From the NCBI GenBank assembly GCA_003650365.1, contig QMPA01000003.1:1-41918 (forward strand): 41,918 nt of DNA. Reading direction: 5' to 3'. Position 1 is the stretch's first letter; every line of letters starts with the position of its first letter. A model generated the notes under the pieces. The model ran no database searches. It was not told the DNA's origin and worked only from the letters and a program-made list of their open reading frames with translations. The stretch comes from Bacteroidota bacterium. Its GTDB lineage: Bacteria > Bacteroidota > Bacteroidia > Bacteroidales > F082. Of the stretch, positions 8,391 to 18,087 are shown piece by piece. The translations under genes and the position numbers were made by a program.

Positions 8391-9233
8391 TTACACTTTG
8401 TTATCCACGAGTTTAATTGATGTTTCACCGATTTCTAATTTCCTTTGCTTATACAAAGCACCAACAGCTTTCTTGAAAATCTTTTTACTCATTCCTAACT
8501 GATCAACAATTTCAGACGGGGCACTTTTATCGGTTAAATTTAGTTCTCCACCGTTGTCCACAAGTGCATCATGCAGTTTTTGAACATTGTCATCAACAGC
8601 AATATAGCCAGAGCGGTTTAAACTAACATCAATCTTTTTATCAGCTCTTATATTTTTTACATAGCCGTTTAATGCTTTTCCAATTTTCACCTTTTCGAAA
8701 ACTTCATTGCTAAAAAGCATACCCTGATAACTGTTGTTCACAATTACACTTATTCCTATTTCAGAAAGTGCATAGGGAAGTAAACTTACTTTATCACCAA
8801 TTTGAAGGTCTTGAGGTTCTTTCTTAAAAGTATTGTTAATCTTTGTACTACCCACAAGACGTTGAGATACTTCGTCCAGAAAAAGATAGACAACATAAGC
8901 TTTACCTTCTTCAATATGTTTGGCTTGTAGCCTGTACGGAACCAATAAATCTTTCTCAAGTCCCCAATCAAAAAAGGCACCAAATGTACCCACTGCCTTG
9001 GCTACAAGTGGTGCATATCCATTCAGCATTACTTTTGGCAAAAGGGTTGTGGCTATTATTAAATCCTCAGAATCTTTGTAAAGAAAAACCTCAATTTTGT
9101 CGTCAATTTCTAATTCGTCCGGTACATATTTATTGGGTAGCAATACCTCATCTGACTCATCATCTATCAGGTATATTCCATTATCTGTCTGCCGTGAAGC
9201 TTTAAGTGTATTCAGTTGTCCTAACTTGAGCAT
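8391..9233 (-). CDS. CvfB/YitL-like S1-domain RNA-binding protein
   Basis: A 280-residue cytosolic protein with the layout of the CvfB family: an N-terminal S1-like segment (GQLNTLKASRQTDNGIYLID), two further S1-type barrels (VGTFGAFFDWGLEKDLLVPY and GYVKNIRADKKIDVSLNR), and a C-terminal winged-helix segment (SAPSEIVDQLGMSKKIFKKAVGALYKQRKLEI). DWGLEKDLLVP is the characteristic motif. Family members bind RNA and affect virulence-factor expression in Staphylococcus; their role in Bacteroidota is not known to me. The ATG at 9233 gives a natural MLKLGQ start. The gene converges with the upstream surface-protein gene, with only 27 bases between stop codons and no strong terminator. Confidence 0.85.
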   Translation of the reverse strand: MLKLGQLNTLKASRQTDNGIYLIDDESDEVLLPNKYVPDELEIDDKIEVFLYKDSEDLIIATTLLPKVMLNGYAPLVAKAVGTFGAFFDWGLEKDLLVPYRLQAKHIEEGKAYVVYLFLDEVSQRLVGSTKINNTFKKEPQDLQIGDKVSLLPYALSEIGISVIVNNSYQGMLFSNEVFEKVKIGKALNGYVKNIRADKKIDVSLNRSGYIAVDDNVQKLHDALVDNGGELNLTDKSAPSEIVDQLGMSKKIFKKAVGALYKQRKLEIGETSIKLVDNKV

Positions 9234-9405
9234 AAAAATATTTTTTGGTAAAATTAATCTAATTCAAGTTTGAAATACTTTTTGTGAAATATGCCGTGAT
9301 ATTCCATCGCTGAAGAATTCTATTATTAATACCCTATAATAGATATTATGTTAAATAGTGTGTTTTAAATAAAAGGGAAACAGTAAAACTATTTCCCTCT
9401 CGTTA

Positions 9406-10542
9406 TTAATTACTATCGTTCAACTCTTTTAACTTATCATTCATTTTTAATTGAATGTAAATATTTTTTAGTGCAAGTACTGAATATTTATCATTAGGAT
9501 CCAACTCCAAAGCTTTTTCAAAATATGGCATGGCTTGCTTTAACTCAACATTCCCCTTCTCGACCAATTCTTCATATTTCGTCACTTCGTTTAACGGAAG
9601 ATCTTTGGCTTCATCTAGGTAAGCTTTACCTTCGTTACTGTATATGGCTCCGATATTGTAATAAACACTGGAATTCTCTCCTCCAAGATCAATGGTTTTT
9701 TGATAATACTCTAATGCTTTTTCGTACTCACCATCATTGTCATAAGTTTGACCTAGAATCAGATACAGATTCGGATTCTCTTTGTCGGCATCAATGGCAG
9801 ACAACAAAGCTTCTCTGAGTTTATCATTATTCCCCGTTTCGAGATAAATCTGAGCCAATTCAAGCATTAAGCTAAGATCATCAGGATATTTAAGCCTTCC
9901 TTTTTCGATAACTTGTAAAGCTTTGGTAGTATCCCCCAATTGCTTAACAGATTTGCTATAAAACTTATAAATCCTGGCATCATTATAGTCCATTTCAATA
10001 CATTTTTCAAGGTATTTAGTAGCAACTTCTTGATTATCAGCCCAAACACCAGACATACCCGCATAAAACGCTGCTGTAGTATCATACCTGCCTTCAAGTT
10101 CTGAAATAGCAACTACATTTATATAGCCATTAATAGCAACATCGTAATCTCTATTGTTATACCCTTCTCCTGCAAGCTTGTAATATAAATTTGTAAGGTT
10201 ATACAGGTTTAATGCAAGTTCTCCTTCATAAGTATTTTTTGGATCGTATTTTTTAACATTAATGAATGATTCAAAGGCTATATCAGCAGCATTCTCAGAT
10301 AAGCCTTTGACTTCTGCGTCTTCTGAAACAGCAATATTGTAATAAATTTCACCTCGGTACAACCATGTCTTCGCGTCATGCATTGTTTTTTCGTGTAAAA
10401 TGGCTACGTCAATAACTTCTTTTGCTTTCTTGTATTCTCCGTTTTTATTGTACATATAGGCACTGGTCCGTTTGTTTTTTTGTGCCTGCATACCCATACT
10501 GACCAAAAGGCTTAAGCCTAAAAGAATTGCTATTTTTTTCAT
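9406..10542 (-). CDS. Exported tetratricopeptide-repeat protein
   Basis: A 378-residue protein starting with a signal peptide (MKKIAILLGLSLLVSMGMQAQ), followed by tetratricopeptide repeats through most of its length. Clear TPR helices include NPNLYLILGQTYDNDGEYEK, VYYNIGAIYSNEGKAYLDEA and MPYFEKALELDPNDKYSV, the last a textbook repeat. It is probably a periplasmic scaffold; partners cannot be read from sequence. It follows gyrA on the same strand with a 135-base gap and has its own -7 box at 10566-10573, so it is likely transcribed separately. There are no catalytic motifs. Confidence 0.85.
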   Translation of the reverse strand: MKKIAILLGLSLLVSMGMQAQKNKRTSAYMYNKNGEYKKAKEVIDVAILHEKTMHDAKTWLYRGEIYYNIAVSEDAEVKGLSENAADIAFESFINVKKYDPKNTYEGELALNLYNLTNLYYKLAGEGYNNRDYDVAINGYINVVAISELEGRYDTTAAFYAGMSGVWADNQEVATKYLEKCIEMDYNDARIYKFYSKSVKQLGDTTKALQVIEKGRLKYPDDLSLMLELAQIYLETGNNDKLREALLSAIDADKENPNLYLILGQTYDNDGEYEKALEYYQKTIDLGGENSSVYYNIGAIYSNEGKAYLDEAKDLPLNEVTKYEELVEKGNVELKQAMPYFEKALELDPNDKYSVLALKNIYIQLKMNDKLKELNDSN

Positions 10543-10565
10543 CTTAATCTGTTTTTACGTTTTTG

Positions 10566-10573
10566 CAAAGATA
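10566..10573 (-). promoter_or_regulatory. -7 box TATCTTTG for the TPR gene
   Basis: On the minus strand TATCTTTG matches TAnnTTTG and sits 24 bases before the ATG. A TTGG lies about 21 bases further upstream, near the expected -33 spacing. Confidence 0.55.
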
Positions 10574-10677
10574 TTTATAAACTAAATACTTATCCAATCA
10601 TACAAAATTTATACCGTTTCTAAATATTGGCGTTTGCTGTTGGTTATGGAGTTAAGCACTAATTGTTCTTTGCTATA

Positions 10678-13242
10678 CTACTCCTCCCCTTCTGTTTCCG
10701 GCTGATTTGCAGCGCCTTCCTCAGGCTTTGTAGGATTTTCATCATCTCCATTTTCGTTTTCTTCCTCTAATAGATTCTCAGCATACTCATCAGCAGAGAT
10801 TTCTATTTTTGCCACTGCAGCTATTTCATCACCTTCGTTCAACTTAATCAGTCTTACGCCTTGTGTTGCCCTGCCCATCACACGCATGTCTTCAACAGCC
10901 ATTCGAATGGCAATTCCTGATTTGTTAATAATCATCAGATCATCTTTATCGGTAACATGTTTAATGGCAATTAACGATCCTGTTTTCTCTGTAATGTTAA
11001 GGGTTTTCACACCTTTTCCTCCGCGGTTGGTTATCCGGTAATCATCAACATCAGAGCGTTTACCATATCCTTTTTCAGAAACCACAAGAACACTGTATTC
11101 ATTACTTTCCAGGCAAATCATACCAATTACTTCATCCTTGTTATCCGCCAGTGTTACACCACGAACTCCCGCAGCATTGCGTCCCATCGAGCGTACTTTT
11201 TCTTCATTAAAACGAATGGCCCTGCCAGATTTTTTAGCGAGAATTACTTCATTGTTGCCATCGGTAAGGCGTGCCTCCAACAGCGTGTCACCCTCCCGGA
11301 TTGTTATGGCATTGATACCATTTTGCCGTGGACGTGAATAAGCCTCAAGCGAGGTCTTTTTAATCACACCCTTTTTGGTAGCCAGCATGATGTAATGCGC
11401 ATTAATATAATCCTCGTCCTTGAGGTCCTTGGTATTGATGATGGCTTTTACTTTATCGTCAACAGGAATATGAATGAGGTTTTGAATAGCCCTTCCTTTT
11501 GAAGTTTTTGCCCCTTCCGGGATTTCAAATACACGCATCCAGAAAACTTTCCCTTTTTCGGTAAAGAACAGCATGTAATTGTGGTTGGTTGCAACAAAAA
11601 GGTGTTCAAGAAAGTCTTCGTTCCTGGTGGTGCTTCCACGGGAACCACGCCCTCCCCTTTTCTGCTGGCGGTATTCGGTAAGTGGTGTGCGTTTTATATA
11701 CCCCATATGCGAAATGGTAATCACTACTTTTTCGTCAGGGATAATATCTTCCATACGAATATCTTCAGCAGTATAAACAACCTGTGAACGACGTTCGTCA
11801 CCGTATTTTTCTTTAATCCGGATAAGTTCATCTTTGATGATTCCCATTCGGATTTCCTTACTTCCCAATATTTCTTTCAGACGTGTGATCAGTTCCATTA
11901 AAGCTTCATAATCCGACTTTATTTTGTCTCTTTCCAGTCCGGTTAATTTTTGAAGGCGCATATCCAAAATGGCTTTGGCCTGAAGCTCGCTTAGATTAAA
12001 AGAACTCATCAAACCGTTTCTTGCATCTTCGGGCGTTTTCGAAGCCCTGATCAGGGCGATTACTGCATCCAGATTATCGAGTGCAACAAGCAGGCCTTCA
12101 AGAATATGGGCTTTGCGTTCGGCTTCTTTCAGTTCATATTCGGTACGCCGGGTAACAACTTCGTGACGGTGTTCCACAAAATAATGGATCATGTCTTTCA
12201 GGTTGAGCATTTTCGGCCGGCCATTTACCAATGCAATATTGTTTACACTAAATGAACTCTGAAGTGCAGTCTGCTGATAAAGTTTGTTAATAACAATACT
12301 CGGAATGGAATCTCTTTTCAAGTCGTAAACAATACGCATTCCATTTCTGTCCGACTCATCATTAATGTCTGAAATACCTATCAACTTCTTTTCGTTGACA
12401 AGATCGGCTGTTTTGCGGATCATTTCAGCTTTGTTCACCATATAGGGTACTGAAGTGGCAATAATACGTTCCTTGCCTGTTTTTGTCTCTTCAACATGAA
12501 CTTCGCCACGCATCATCACGCGCCCCCTGCCGGTTTCAAATGCACTAACCACGCCTTCGTAGCCATAAATAATACCACCGGTTGGAAAATCGGGTGCCTG
12601 AACCAACTTGATCAAGTCTCCAATTTCAATTTCGTTGTCATCAATATAGGCTAGTGTTCCGTCAATTACCTGTGACAGATTGTGTGGTGCCATATTGGTG
12701 GCCATTCCCACTGCAATTCCTGATGCACCGTTAATGAGTAAATTTGGGATTTGTGTAGGTAATACAGTTGGTTCTTGAAGTGTATCATCAAAGTTTGGCC
12801 TGTGATCGACCGTATCTTTGTCAATATCAACCAGCATTTCTTCAGCAATCTTTCTCAACCTGACCTCGGTATAACGCATGGCAGCAGGATTGTCGCCATC
12901 AATAGATCCAAAGTTTCCCTGTCCCTGTACCAATGGGTAGCGCAACGACCAGTCCTGGGCCATCCGTACCATTGAGTCATAAACTGAAGTATCACCATGT
13001 GGATGGTATTTACCAAGCACCTCCCCTACTATTCTTGCCGATTTTTTATACGGTCGATTTGAATAAACACCCAATTCGTGCATGCCGAACAATACCCTGC
13101 GGTGTACTGGTTTTAAACCATCCCTAACATCAGGTAAAGCCCTGGAAACAATGACCGACATCGAATAATCGATGTAGGCCGACTTCATCTGATTCTCTAT
13201 ATTTACTTTAACAATTCTCTCCTGTTGAAATTCACTTTCCAT
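10678..13242 (-). CDS. gyrA: DNA gyrase subunit A
   Basis: GyrA is the breakage-reunion subunit of the type II topoisomerase that introduces negative supercoils. Residues 33-47 ([15 protein letters not shown]) and the active-site AAMRYTE with Tyr124 are intact. In the quinolone-resistance region, [19 protein letters not shown] has Thr at the position of E. coli Ser83 and keeps the Asp equivalent to Asp87. The GyrA box appears as QKRGGRG near residue 530, which supports gyrase rather than topoisomerase IV. Six-bladed C-terminal repeats follow, then an acidic tail ([12 protein letters not shown] and a Glu-rich end). Length of 854 residues is normal. It diverges from clpC across a 262-base promoter region. 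Confidence 0.97.
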   Translation of the reverse strand: MESEFQQERIVKVNIENQMKSAYIDYSMSVIVSRALPDVRDGLKPVHRRVLFGMHELGVYSNRPYKKSARIVGEVLGKYHPHGDTSVYDSMVRMAQDWSLRYPLVQGQGNFGSIDGDNPAAMRYTEVRLRKIAEEMLVDIDKDTVDHRPNFDDTLQEPTVLPTQIPNLLINGASGIAVGMATNMAPHNLSQVIDGTLAYIDDNEIEIGDLIKLVQAPDFPTGGIIYGYEGVVSAFETGRGRVMMRGEVHVEETKTGKERIIATSVPYMVNKAEMIRKTADLVNEKKLIGISDINDESDRNGMRIVYDLKRDSIPSIVINKLYQQTALQSSFSVNNIALVNGRPKMLNLKDMIHYFVEHRHEVVTRRTEYELKEAERKAHILEGLLVALDNLDAVIALIRASKTPEDARNGLMSSFNLSELQAKAILDMRLQKLTGLERDKIKSDYEALMELITRLKEILGSKEIRMGIIKDELIRIKEKYGDERRSQVVYTAEDIRMEDIIPDEKVVITISHMGYIKRTPLTEYRQQKRGGRGSRGSTTRNEDFLEHLFVATNHNYMLFFTEKGKVFWMRVFEIPEGAKTSKGRAIQNLIHIPVDDKVKAIINTKDLKDEDYINAHYIMLATKKGVIKKTSLEAYSRPRQNGINAITIREGDTLLEARLTDGNNEVILAKKSGRAIRFNEEKVRSMGRNAAGVRGVTLADNKDEVIGMICLESNEYSVLVVSEKGYGKRSDVDDYRITNRGGKGVKTLNITEKTGSLIAIKHVTDKDDLMIINKSGIAIRMAVEDMRVMGRATQGVRLIKLNEGDEIAAVAKIEISADEYAENLLEEENENGDDENPTKPEEGAANQPETEGEE

Positions 13243-13284
13243 CCAATATATTTCTTTAATCTATTCCAAAAAAAAATTAACATG

Positions 13285-13292
13285 CAAAGGTA
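13285..13292 (-). promoter_or_regulatory. -7 box TACCTTTG for gyrA
   Basis: Minus-strand TACCTTTG matches TAnnTTTG exactly and lies 43 bases upstream of the gyrA ATG. No clear -33 box. It is the best candidate promoter in the gyrA-clpC divergent region. Confidence 0.55.
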
Positions 13293-13475
13293 CGGTTTTA
13301 GCATGAAACAGCTATTAAAAAAAGCGACTATCTGCACATTAATATTAACAATTGGTTGTTAACATTTGGCCGGACAGAAGTATTGTGAAAAAAACATTCC
13401 TTTTACTTTTGAACTTATCGAAAGTCATGCTTTTCGGGAAGGTTTATTTCCGGGCACATGAAAGCAAGTTTTAAT

Positions 13476-13483
13476 TAATTTTG
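13476..13483 (+). promoter_or_regulatory. -7 box TAATTTTG for clpC
   Basis: TAATTTTG matches TAnnTTTG and lies 21 bases before the ATG at 13505. It overlaps the TTG (13481) that the ORF track used as a start, so that TTG is most likely promoter sequence and the message has a very short leader. Confidence 0.6.
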
Positions 13484-13504
13484 CAAGCTCAAAAAAAGAA
13501 TTTT

Positions 13505-16051
13505 ATGGAAGCTAAATTTTCTGACAGGGTGAAAGAGGTTTTGACCTACAGCCGTGAAGAAGCAGTGAGAATGGGGAATGATTACCTTGGTGTTGAGCAT
13601 TTGCTGCTTGGTATTATTCGTGAAGGAAACGGGATGGCTATTCAGCTTCTCACCTATTTTGGTGTTGATTTAAAAGGTTGTAGAAGAAATATTGAAAAAG
13701 CTGTCCAGAAGGATCAGAAAGTAAATATCAATAGCAATACCATCCCTTTATCAAAACAAGTTGAAAAAGCATTGAAACTAACTTATCTCGAAGCAAAAAT
13801 TTTCAACAGTGAGCTGATTGGTACCGAGCATTTGCTTTTGGCTATTTTAAAGGATAACAATAATCTGGTTACAAGTGAATTGGCACTTCAAGGTGTATCA
13901 TATAATGATTTAAAAGAAGAATTGAATTCCATTAAAAAGGAAAAGCATGGTGACTTGACTTACGAGCAACCAAAATCGGCGCTCTCCGAGGAAGAAGAAG
14001 GCGACCCAAGAAGAAAAGGAAGACCAATTGGTGCAGGAACAGGATCCAAAAAAGGTGACCCGAAATCCAAAACACCTGTACTGGATAATTTTGGTCGTGA
14101 CCTAACAAAATATGCTGAAGAAGGGCGCTTAGATCCTATTGTTGGCAGGGAAAAAGAGATGGAACGGATTGCCCAGATACTGAGCCGGAGAAAGAAAAAT
14201 AACCCCATACTCATTGGCGAACCCGGCGTTGGCAAATCAGCCATTGCCGAAGGTCTGGCCTTACACATTGTCAACCGCAAGGTTTCAAGGGCTTTGTTTA
14301 ACAAAAGGGTTGTTACCCTTGACTTGGCTTCAATTGTTGCAGGCACAAAATACCGCGGACAATTTGAAGAAAGAATGAAAGCCATTTTGAATGAATTGGA
14401 GAAAAACCAGGACATCATTTTATTTATCGATGAAATCCATACAATTGTCGGGGCAGGAAATGCTTCGGGCTCGCTGGATGCTTCAAATATGTTTAAACCT
14501 GCACTGGCAAGGGGCGAACTTCAATGTGTTGGAGCAACAACACTGGACGAATACAGGCAACATATTGAAAAAGATGGTGCACTCGAAAGAAGGTTTCAGA
14601 AAGTATTGGTGGAGCCCACATCCCCAGATGAAACAATCAATATTCTTGAAAACATAAAAGAAAAATACGAAGACCACCACCTCGTAAAATATACTGACGA
14701 TGCAATTCAGGCATGTGTTCAATTGACACATCGTTATATTAGCGACCGCTATCTTCCTGACAAGGCTATTGATGCACTGGACGAAGCTGGAGCTCGCGTA
14801 CATATTAGTAACATTCATGTTCCTGCAGAAATAATTGACCTCGAAAGTTCTATTGAAGAAATAAAACTGAAGAAAACACAAGCTATTAACGGACAAAAGT
14901 TTGAAGAAGCTGCACAATTTAGGGATATTGAAAGACGTTATAGCGAAGAGCTGGTAAAAGCTAAAAAACGTTGGGAAGAAGATGCGAAAATTAACAGGGA
15001 AACTGTTACTGAAGAAAATGTATCGGAAGTTATTGCAATGATGACGGGTATTCCTGTAACAAATATAGCACAAAGCGAAAGCAACCGGCTGATAAGTATG
15101 GATATCGAGTTGCAAAAAGAAGTTATTGGGCAAAACGAATCGATTGCGAAAATTGTGAAAGCCATCCGTCGTAACCGTGCCGGATTGAAGGATCCAAACA
15201 AACCCATTGGTAGTTTTATTTTCCTGGGACCAACCGGAGTAGGAAAAACATACCTGGCTAAAATGCTTGCCAAATTCATGTTTGATACAGAAGATGCACT
15301 GATTAGAGTTGACATGAGTGAGTATATGGAAAAATTTGCCGTTTCGCGTTTGGTGGGGGCACCTCCCGGATACGTTGGCTACGAAGAAGGCGGACAACTT
15401 ACCGAAAAAGTGAGAAGAAAACCCTACTCCATTGTACTGCTTGATGAAATTGAAAAGGCACATCCTGATGTATTTCATTTGCTTTTGCAGGTACTTGATG
15501 ACGGTGTACTTACTGACAGTTTTGGACGAAAGGTTGATTTCAAGAATACCATCATTATCATGACCTCTAATATTGGGTCGCGGCAGTTAAAAGATTTTGG
15601 GCAAGGTGTAGGCTTTAGTACAGAAGCCAAAAGGACTAGCAAAGCCACTCATACCAAGGGAGTTATCGAGAATGCCCTGAAGCGAGCTTTTGCCCCTGAA
15701 TTTTTGAACCGCATCGACGATGTGGTCATCTTCAATTCGCTGGACAAAAAATCTATATATAAGATTATTGATATTGAATTGCGTAACCTATACTCACGTA
15801 TAAACGAAATGGGTTATAAAATTAAAGTTACCACCAAGGCCAAAGACTTTATCATTGACAGAGGTTGGGACGAACAATTTGGTGCACGTCCGCTCAAACG
15901 CGCCATCCAGAAATACATTGAAGATGAACTGGCCGAAGAAATCATTAAATCTGCTATCAAAGAAAACGACATCATTACCGTTGACTTTGATACCAAAAAA
16001 GATGAGCTTAAAATAAAGATTACGAAACCAAAAAAGCCTGCAAAAGCGTAA
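13505..16051 (+). CDS. clpC: ClpC AAA+ unfoldase (Clp protease ATP-binding subunit)
   Basis: ClpC unfolds substrates and feeds them to ClpP. From ATG 13505 the protein has 848 residues and begins MEAKFSDRVKEVL, the usual ClpC start; the longer TTG start lies in the promoter. Order: double Clp-N repeat (about 4-145); AAA-1 with Walker A GEPGVGKS (about 238-245) and Walker B ILFIDEIHT; a UVR-type middle segment (GQKFEEAAQFRDIERRY) typical of ClpC and absent in ClpB; AAA-2 with GPTGVGKT (about 574-581) and VLLDEIEKAHPD; and a GVGFS loop near 700 that fits the (L/I/V)-G-(F/L) ClpP-docking motif. An Arg/Lys/Gly-rich linker (about 160-185) separates the N-domain from AAA-1. No mcsA/mcsB is adjacent. 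A terminator follows immediately. Confidence 0.96.
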   Translation: MEAKFSDRVKEVLTYSREEAVRMGNDYLGVEHLLLGIIREGNGMAIQLLTYFGVDLKGCRRNIEKAVQKDQKVNINSNTIPLSKQVEKALKLTYLEAKIFNSELIGTEHLLLAILKDNNNLVTSELALQGVSYNDLKEELNSIKKEKHGDLTYEQPKSALSEEEEGDPRRKGRPIGAGTGSKKGDPKSKTPVLDNFGRDLTKYAEEGRLDPIVGREKEMERIAQILSRRKKNNPILIGEPGVGKSAIAEGLALHIVNRKVSRALFNKRVVTLDLASIVAGTKYRGQFEERMKAILNELEKNQDIILFIDEIHTIVGAGNASGSLDASNMFKPALARGELQCVGATTLDEYRQHIEKDGALERRFQKVLVEPTSPDETINILENIKEKYEDHHLVKYTDDAIQACVQLTHRYISDRYLPDKAIDALDEAGARVHISNIHVPAEIIDLESSIEEIKLKKTQAINGQKFEEAAQFRDIERRYSEELVKAKKRWEEDAKINRETVTEENVSEVIAMMTGIPVTNIAQSESNRLISMDIELQKEVIGQNESIAKIVKAIRRNRAGLKDPNKPIGSFIFLGPTGVGKTYLAKMLAKFMFDTEDALIRVDMSEYMEKFAVSRLVGAPPGYVGYEEGGQLTEKVRRKPYSIVLLDEIEKAHPDVFHLLLQVLDDGVLTDSFGRKVDFKNTIIIMTSNIGSRQLKDFGQGVGFSTEAKRTSKATHTKGVIENALKRAFAPEFLNRIDDVVIFNSLDKKSIYKIIDIELRNLYSRINEMGYKIKVTTKAKDFIIDRGWDEQFGARPLKRAIQKYIEDELAEEIIKSAIKENDIITVDFDTKKDELKIKITKPKKPAKA

Positions 16052-16055
16052 AATG

Positions 16056-16086
16056 AAACCCGTCTTAATCTAAAGGCGGGTTTTTT
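16056..16086 (+). terminator. Intrinsic terminator of clpC
   Basis: AAACCCGTC and GGCGGGTTT form a 9-bp stem with one G-T wobble around a 10-base loop, followed by TTTTTT. It starts 4 bases after the clpC stop. Confidence 0.9.
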
Positions 16087-16103
16087 AATTTACAGACAAA
16101 CCG

Positions 16104-16111
16104 TATCTTTG
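16104..16111 (+). promoter_or_regulatory. -7 box TATCTTTG for the long acyl-CoA dehydrogenase
   Basis: TATCTTTG matches TAnnTTTG, lies just after the clpC terminator and 36 bases before the ATG at 16148. The ORF-track TTG start (16109) is the last three bases of this box. Confidence 0.6.
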
Positions 16112-16147
16112 CCGACCATAAAACAAATTTTAATAAATTTTCAAGAA

Positions 16148-17926
16148 ATGAGTAATAGCCTAAAAGGAGGAGAATTCCTTATCAAAGATGTTGATTTCAA
16201 TGACGTATTTATTCCGGAAGAATTTGATGAAGAACAATTAATGATAGCCGAAACCTGTTCCGATTTTGTCGAAACAGAGATTGTCCCAAACTTTGCGGCC
16301 CTTGATGATCATGCGGAAGGCCTGATGGCATCTTTGTTAAAAAAAGCCGGGGAGCTGGGCTTGCTGGGAATTGCCATTCCTGAAGAATATGAAGGATTTG
16401 GACAGTCGTTTCTTACCAATATGAAAGCCAACGAAGCTGTTGGTTCTGCCTATTCTTTTTCGGTAGCATTTATGGCACATACTGGAATCGGTAGCCTGCC
16501 CCTCGCCTATTATGGTAACGACGAGCAAAAAGAAAAGTACCTGGCCGACCTTGCTACAGGTGAAAAACTGGCAGCTTATTGCCTGACCGAACCGGGTGCC
16601 GGATCTGACGCCAATGCGGGAACCAGTAAGGCAGTGCTCACAGAGGATGGTAAGCATTATAATTTGAATGGGCAGAAGATGTGGATCACAAATGGTGGAT
16701 TTGCCGATTTATTGACAGTTTTTGCCAAGATTGATAAAGACAGAGTATTGAGTGCATTCCTTGTAGAAGCTGACTCGGAAGGTATTACAATGAATCCCGA
16801 GGAGCATAAAATGGGGATCAAAGGATCGTCAACCCGCCAAATATTTTTTAATGATGTAAAAGTTCCTGTAGAAAATCTTTTGGGAAGACGTGGGACAGGA
16901 TTCAGGATTGCATTAAATATTCTTCACATTGGGCGTATCAAGTTGGCTGCCACTGTTCTTGGTGGAATGAAACGGGCGATTAATTACTCCCTTACCTACT
17001 CCAATGAGCGCAAACAGTTTGGCTCATTTCTTTCAGAATTTGGGGCTATCAAACATAAAATTGGCGAACAGGTTATTAAAACATTTGCGACTGAATCGGC
17101 AGTTTACCGTGCCAGTAAAGATGTTGAGTTGATGATTGATAAATTGAAAGCCGAAGGAAAAAGCTATGGGGAAGCCAATATTGGTGGTGTTGCCGAATTT
17201 GAACCTGAATGTGCATTACTCAAAGTATATGGTTCTGAATCATTGGATTATATCGTTGACGAAATGGTGCAGATTTATGGTGGAATGGGCTTTTCTTCCG
17301 AAGCACCGGCAGACCGTTCTTATCGCGATTCACGCATTAACCGCATTTTCGAAGGTACCAACGAAATCAACAGACTGATTACAGTTGACGCTACCATGAA
17401 AAAAGGAATGAAACACAAGATCGATCTTTTTGAAGCGGCAAATGTACTATTAGAAAACCTGGACGACATTCAGGCAGTTGACAGCGCAAATGGTGATTAT
17501 TTTGAAATCAAACATGCACAATTAAGTAATCTTAAAAAGGCGTCGATCCTATTCCTTCCTGTTATTCAAAAAACTTTCGGACGAAAACTGATGTTTGAAG
17601 AAGAAGTGTTGATGAACATTTCAGACATGATAATGAACACCTATATTCTGGAATCGACACTGCTTCGCGTAGAAAAAATTGACAAGCTTAGCTTAAAGCC
17701 GGATGTATCACTTTACAAAGACATGCTGGATGTACTGGCTCAGGATATGATCCGCTCAATTAACAAATCGGGTTTCGATATTATTGGCTCCATTGCCGAT
17801 GGCGAAGAAAAAGAAAAACTTTGCAAATCCCTGAATACATTAACTTGCATCACTTCGGTAAATGTAAAAGAAGCACGCCGCCACATTGCCAATAAGTTGA
17901 TTGACGAAGGACGGTATATTTTTTAA
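16148..17926 (+). CDS. Acyl-CoA dehydrogenase, long form with C-terminal extension
   Basis: An FAD-dependent enzyme for the first step of fatty-acid beta-oxidation or branched-chain acyl-CoA oxidation. Start ATG 16148 (MSNSLKGGEF) follows GAAATGAG without a strong ribosome binding site; the 13 codons upstream overlap the promoter. Length 592 residues, versus about 380 for the plain family, because of a C-terminal helical domain (about 420-592), as in very-long-chain enzymes. Visible landmarks: YCLTEPGAGSDANAG (FAD/substrate segment), MWITNGGFAD, YSNERKQFG, QIYGGMGFSSE and IFEGTNEINRL. The Glu in FEGTNE occupies the catalytic-base position of MCAD-like enzymes. A separate 380-residue relative is convergent just downstream. 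Chain-length preference cannot be told from sequence. Confidence 0.92.
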   Translation: MSNSLKGGEFLIKDVDFNDVFIPEEFDEEQLMIAETCSDFVETEIVPNFAALDDHAEGLMASLLKKAGELGLLGIAIPEEYEGFGQSFLTNMKANEAVGSAYSFSVAFMAHTGIGSLPLAYYGNDEQKEKYLADLATGEKLAAYCLTEPGAGSDANAGTSKAVLTEDGKHYNLNGQKMWITNGGFADLLTVFAKIDKDRVLSAFLVEADSEGITMNPEEHKMGIKGSSTRQIFFNDVKVPVENLLGRRGTGFRIALNILHIGRIKLAATVLGGMKRAINYSLTYSNERKQFGSFLSEFGAIKHKIGEQVIKTFATESAVYRASKDVELMIDKLKAEGKSYGEANIGGVAEFEPECALLKVYGSESLDYIVDEMVQIYGGMGFSSEAPADRSYRDSRINRIFEGTNEINRLITVDATMKKGMKHKIDLFEAANVLLENLDDIQAVDSANGDYFEIKHAQLSNLKKASILFLPVIQKTFGRKLMFEEEVLMNISDMIMNTYILESTLLRVEKIDKLSLKPDVSLYKDMLDVLAQDMIRSINKSGFDIIGSIADGEEKEKLCKSLNTLTCITSVNVKEARRHIANKLIDEGRYIF

Positions 17927-17944
17927 CGATAAATGAACTTGGTG

Positions 17945-17978
17945 AAAGCGTAGCATTTTTGTTGCGCTTTTTTTTTAT
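17945..17978 (+). terminator. Intrinsic terminator of the long acyl-CoA dehydrogenase gene
   Basis: AAAGCGTAGCA pairs with TGTTGCGCTTT (two G-T wobbles) around a short T loop and is followed by a run of T residues, 18 bases after the stop codon. Confidence 0.85.
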
Positions 17979-18005
17979 CTTTTCAACTACTTATGTGCGC
18001 GTGTT

Positions 18006-18037
18006 AAAAAAAGCCGATGGCAAAAATCACCATCGGC
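18006..18037 (-). terminator. Intrinsic terminator of the minus-strand acyl-CoA dehydrogenase gene
   Basis: A perfect 8-bp stem, GCCGATGG/CCATCGGC, has an A7 run on its left side, which reads as a T tract on the minus strand. It lies 50 bases past the end of the 18088-19230 gene. Confidence 0.88.
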
Positions 18038-18087
18038 AAAAATTAGATTGGTCGTACTAAATTTCAACAAGGAAAAATGCTCTCTCT

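Noticed and set aside
8843-9205. 120-codon plus-strand ORF
   Set aside because: It is antisense to the CvfB-like gene and has no recognisable motifs.
9234-9405. Small RNA between the CvfB-like and TPR genes
   Set aside because: The 172-base AT-rich gap has no clear promoter-terminator pair or stem that would support one.
14483-15478. 331-codon minus-strand ORF
   Set aside because: It is antisense to clpC, whose domains are unmistakable. Its composition (rich in Phe, Cys, Asn and Ser) is what reverse-complemented coding sequence gives.
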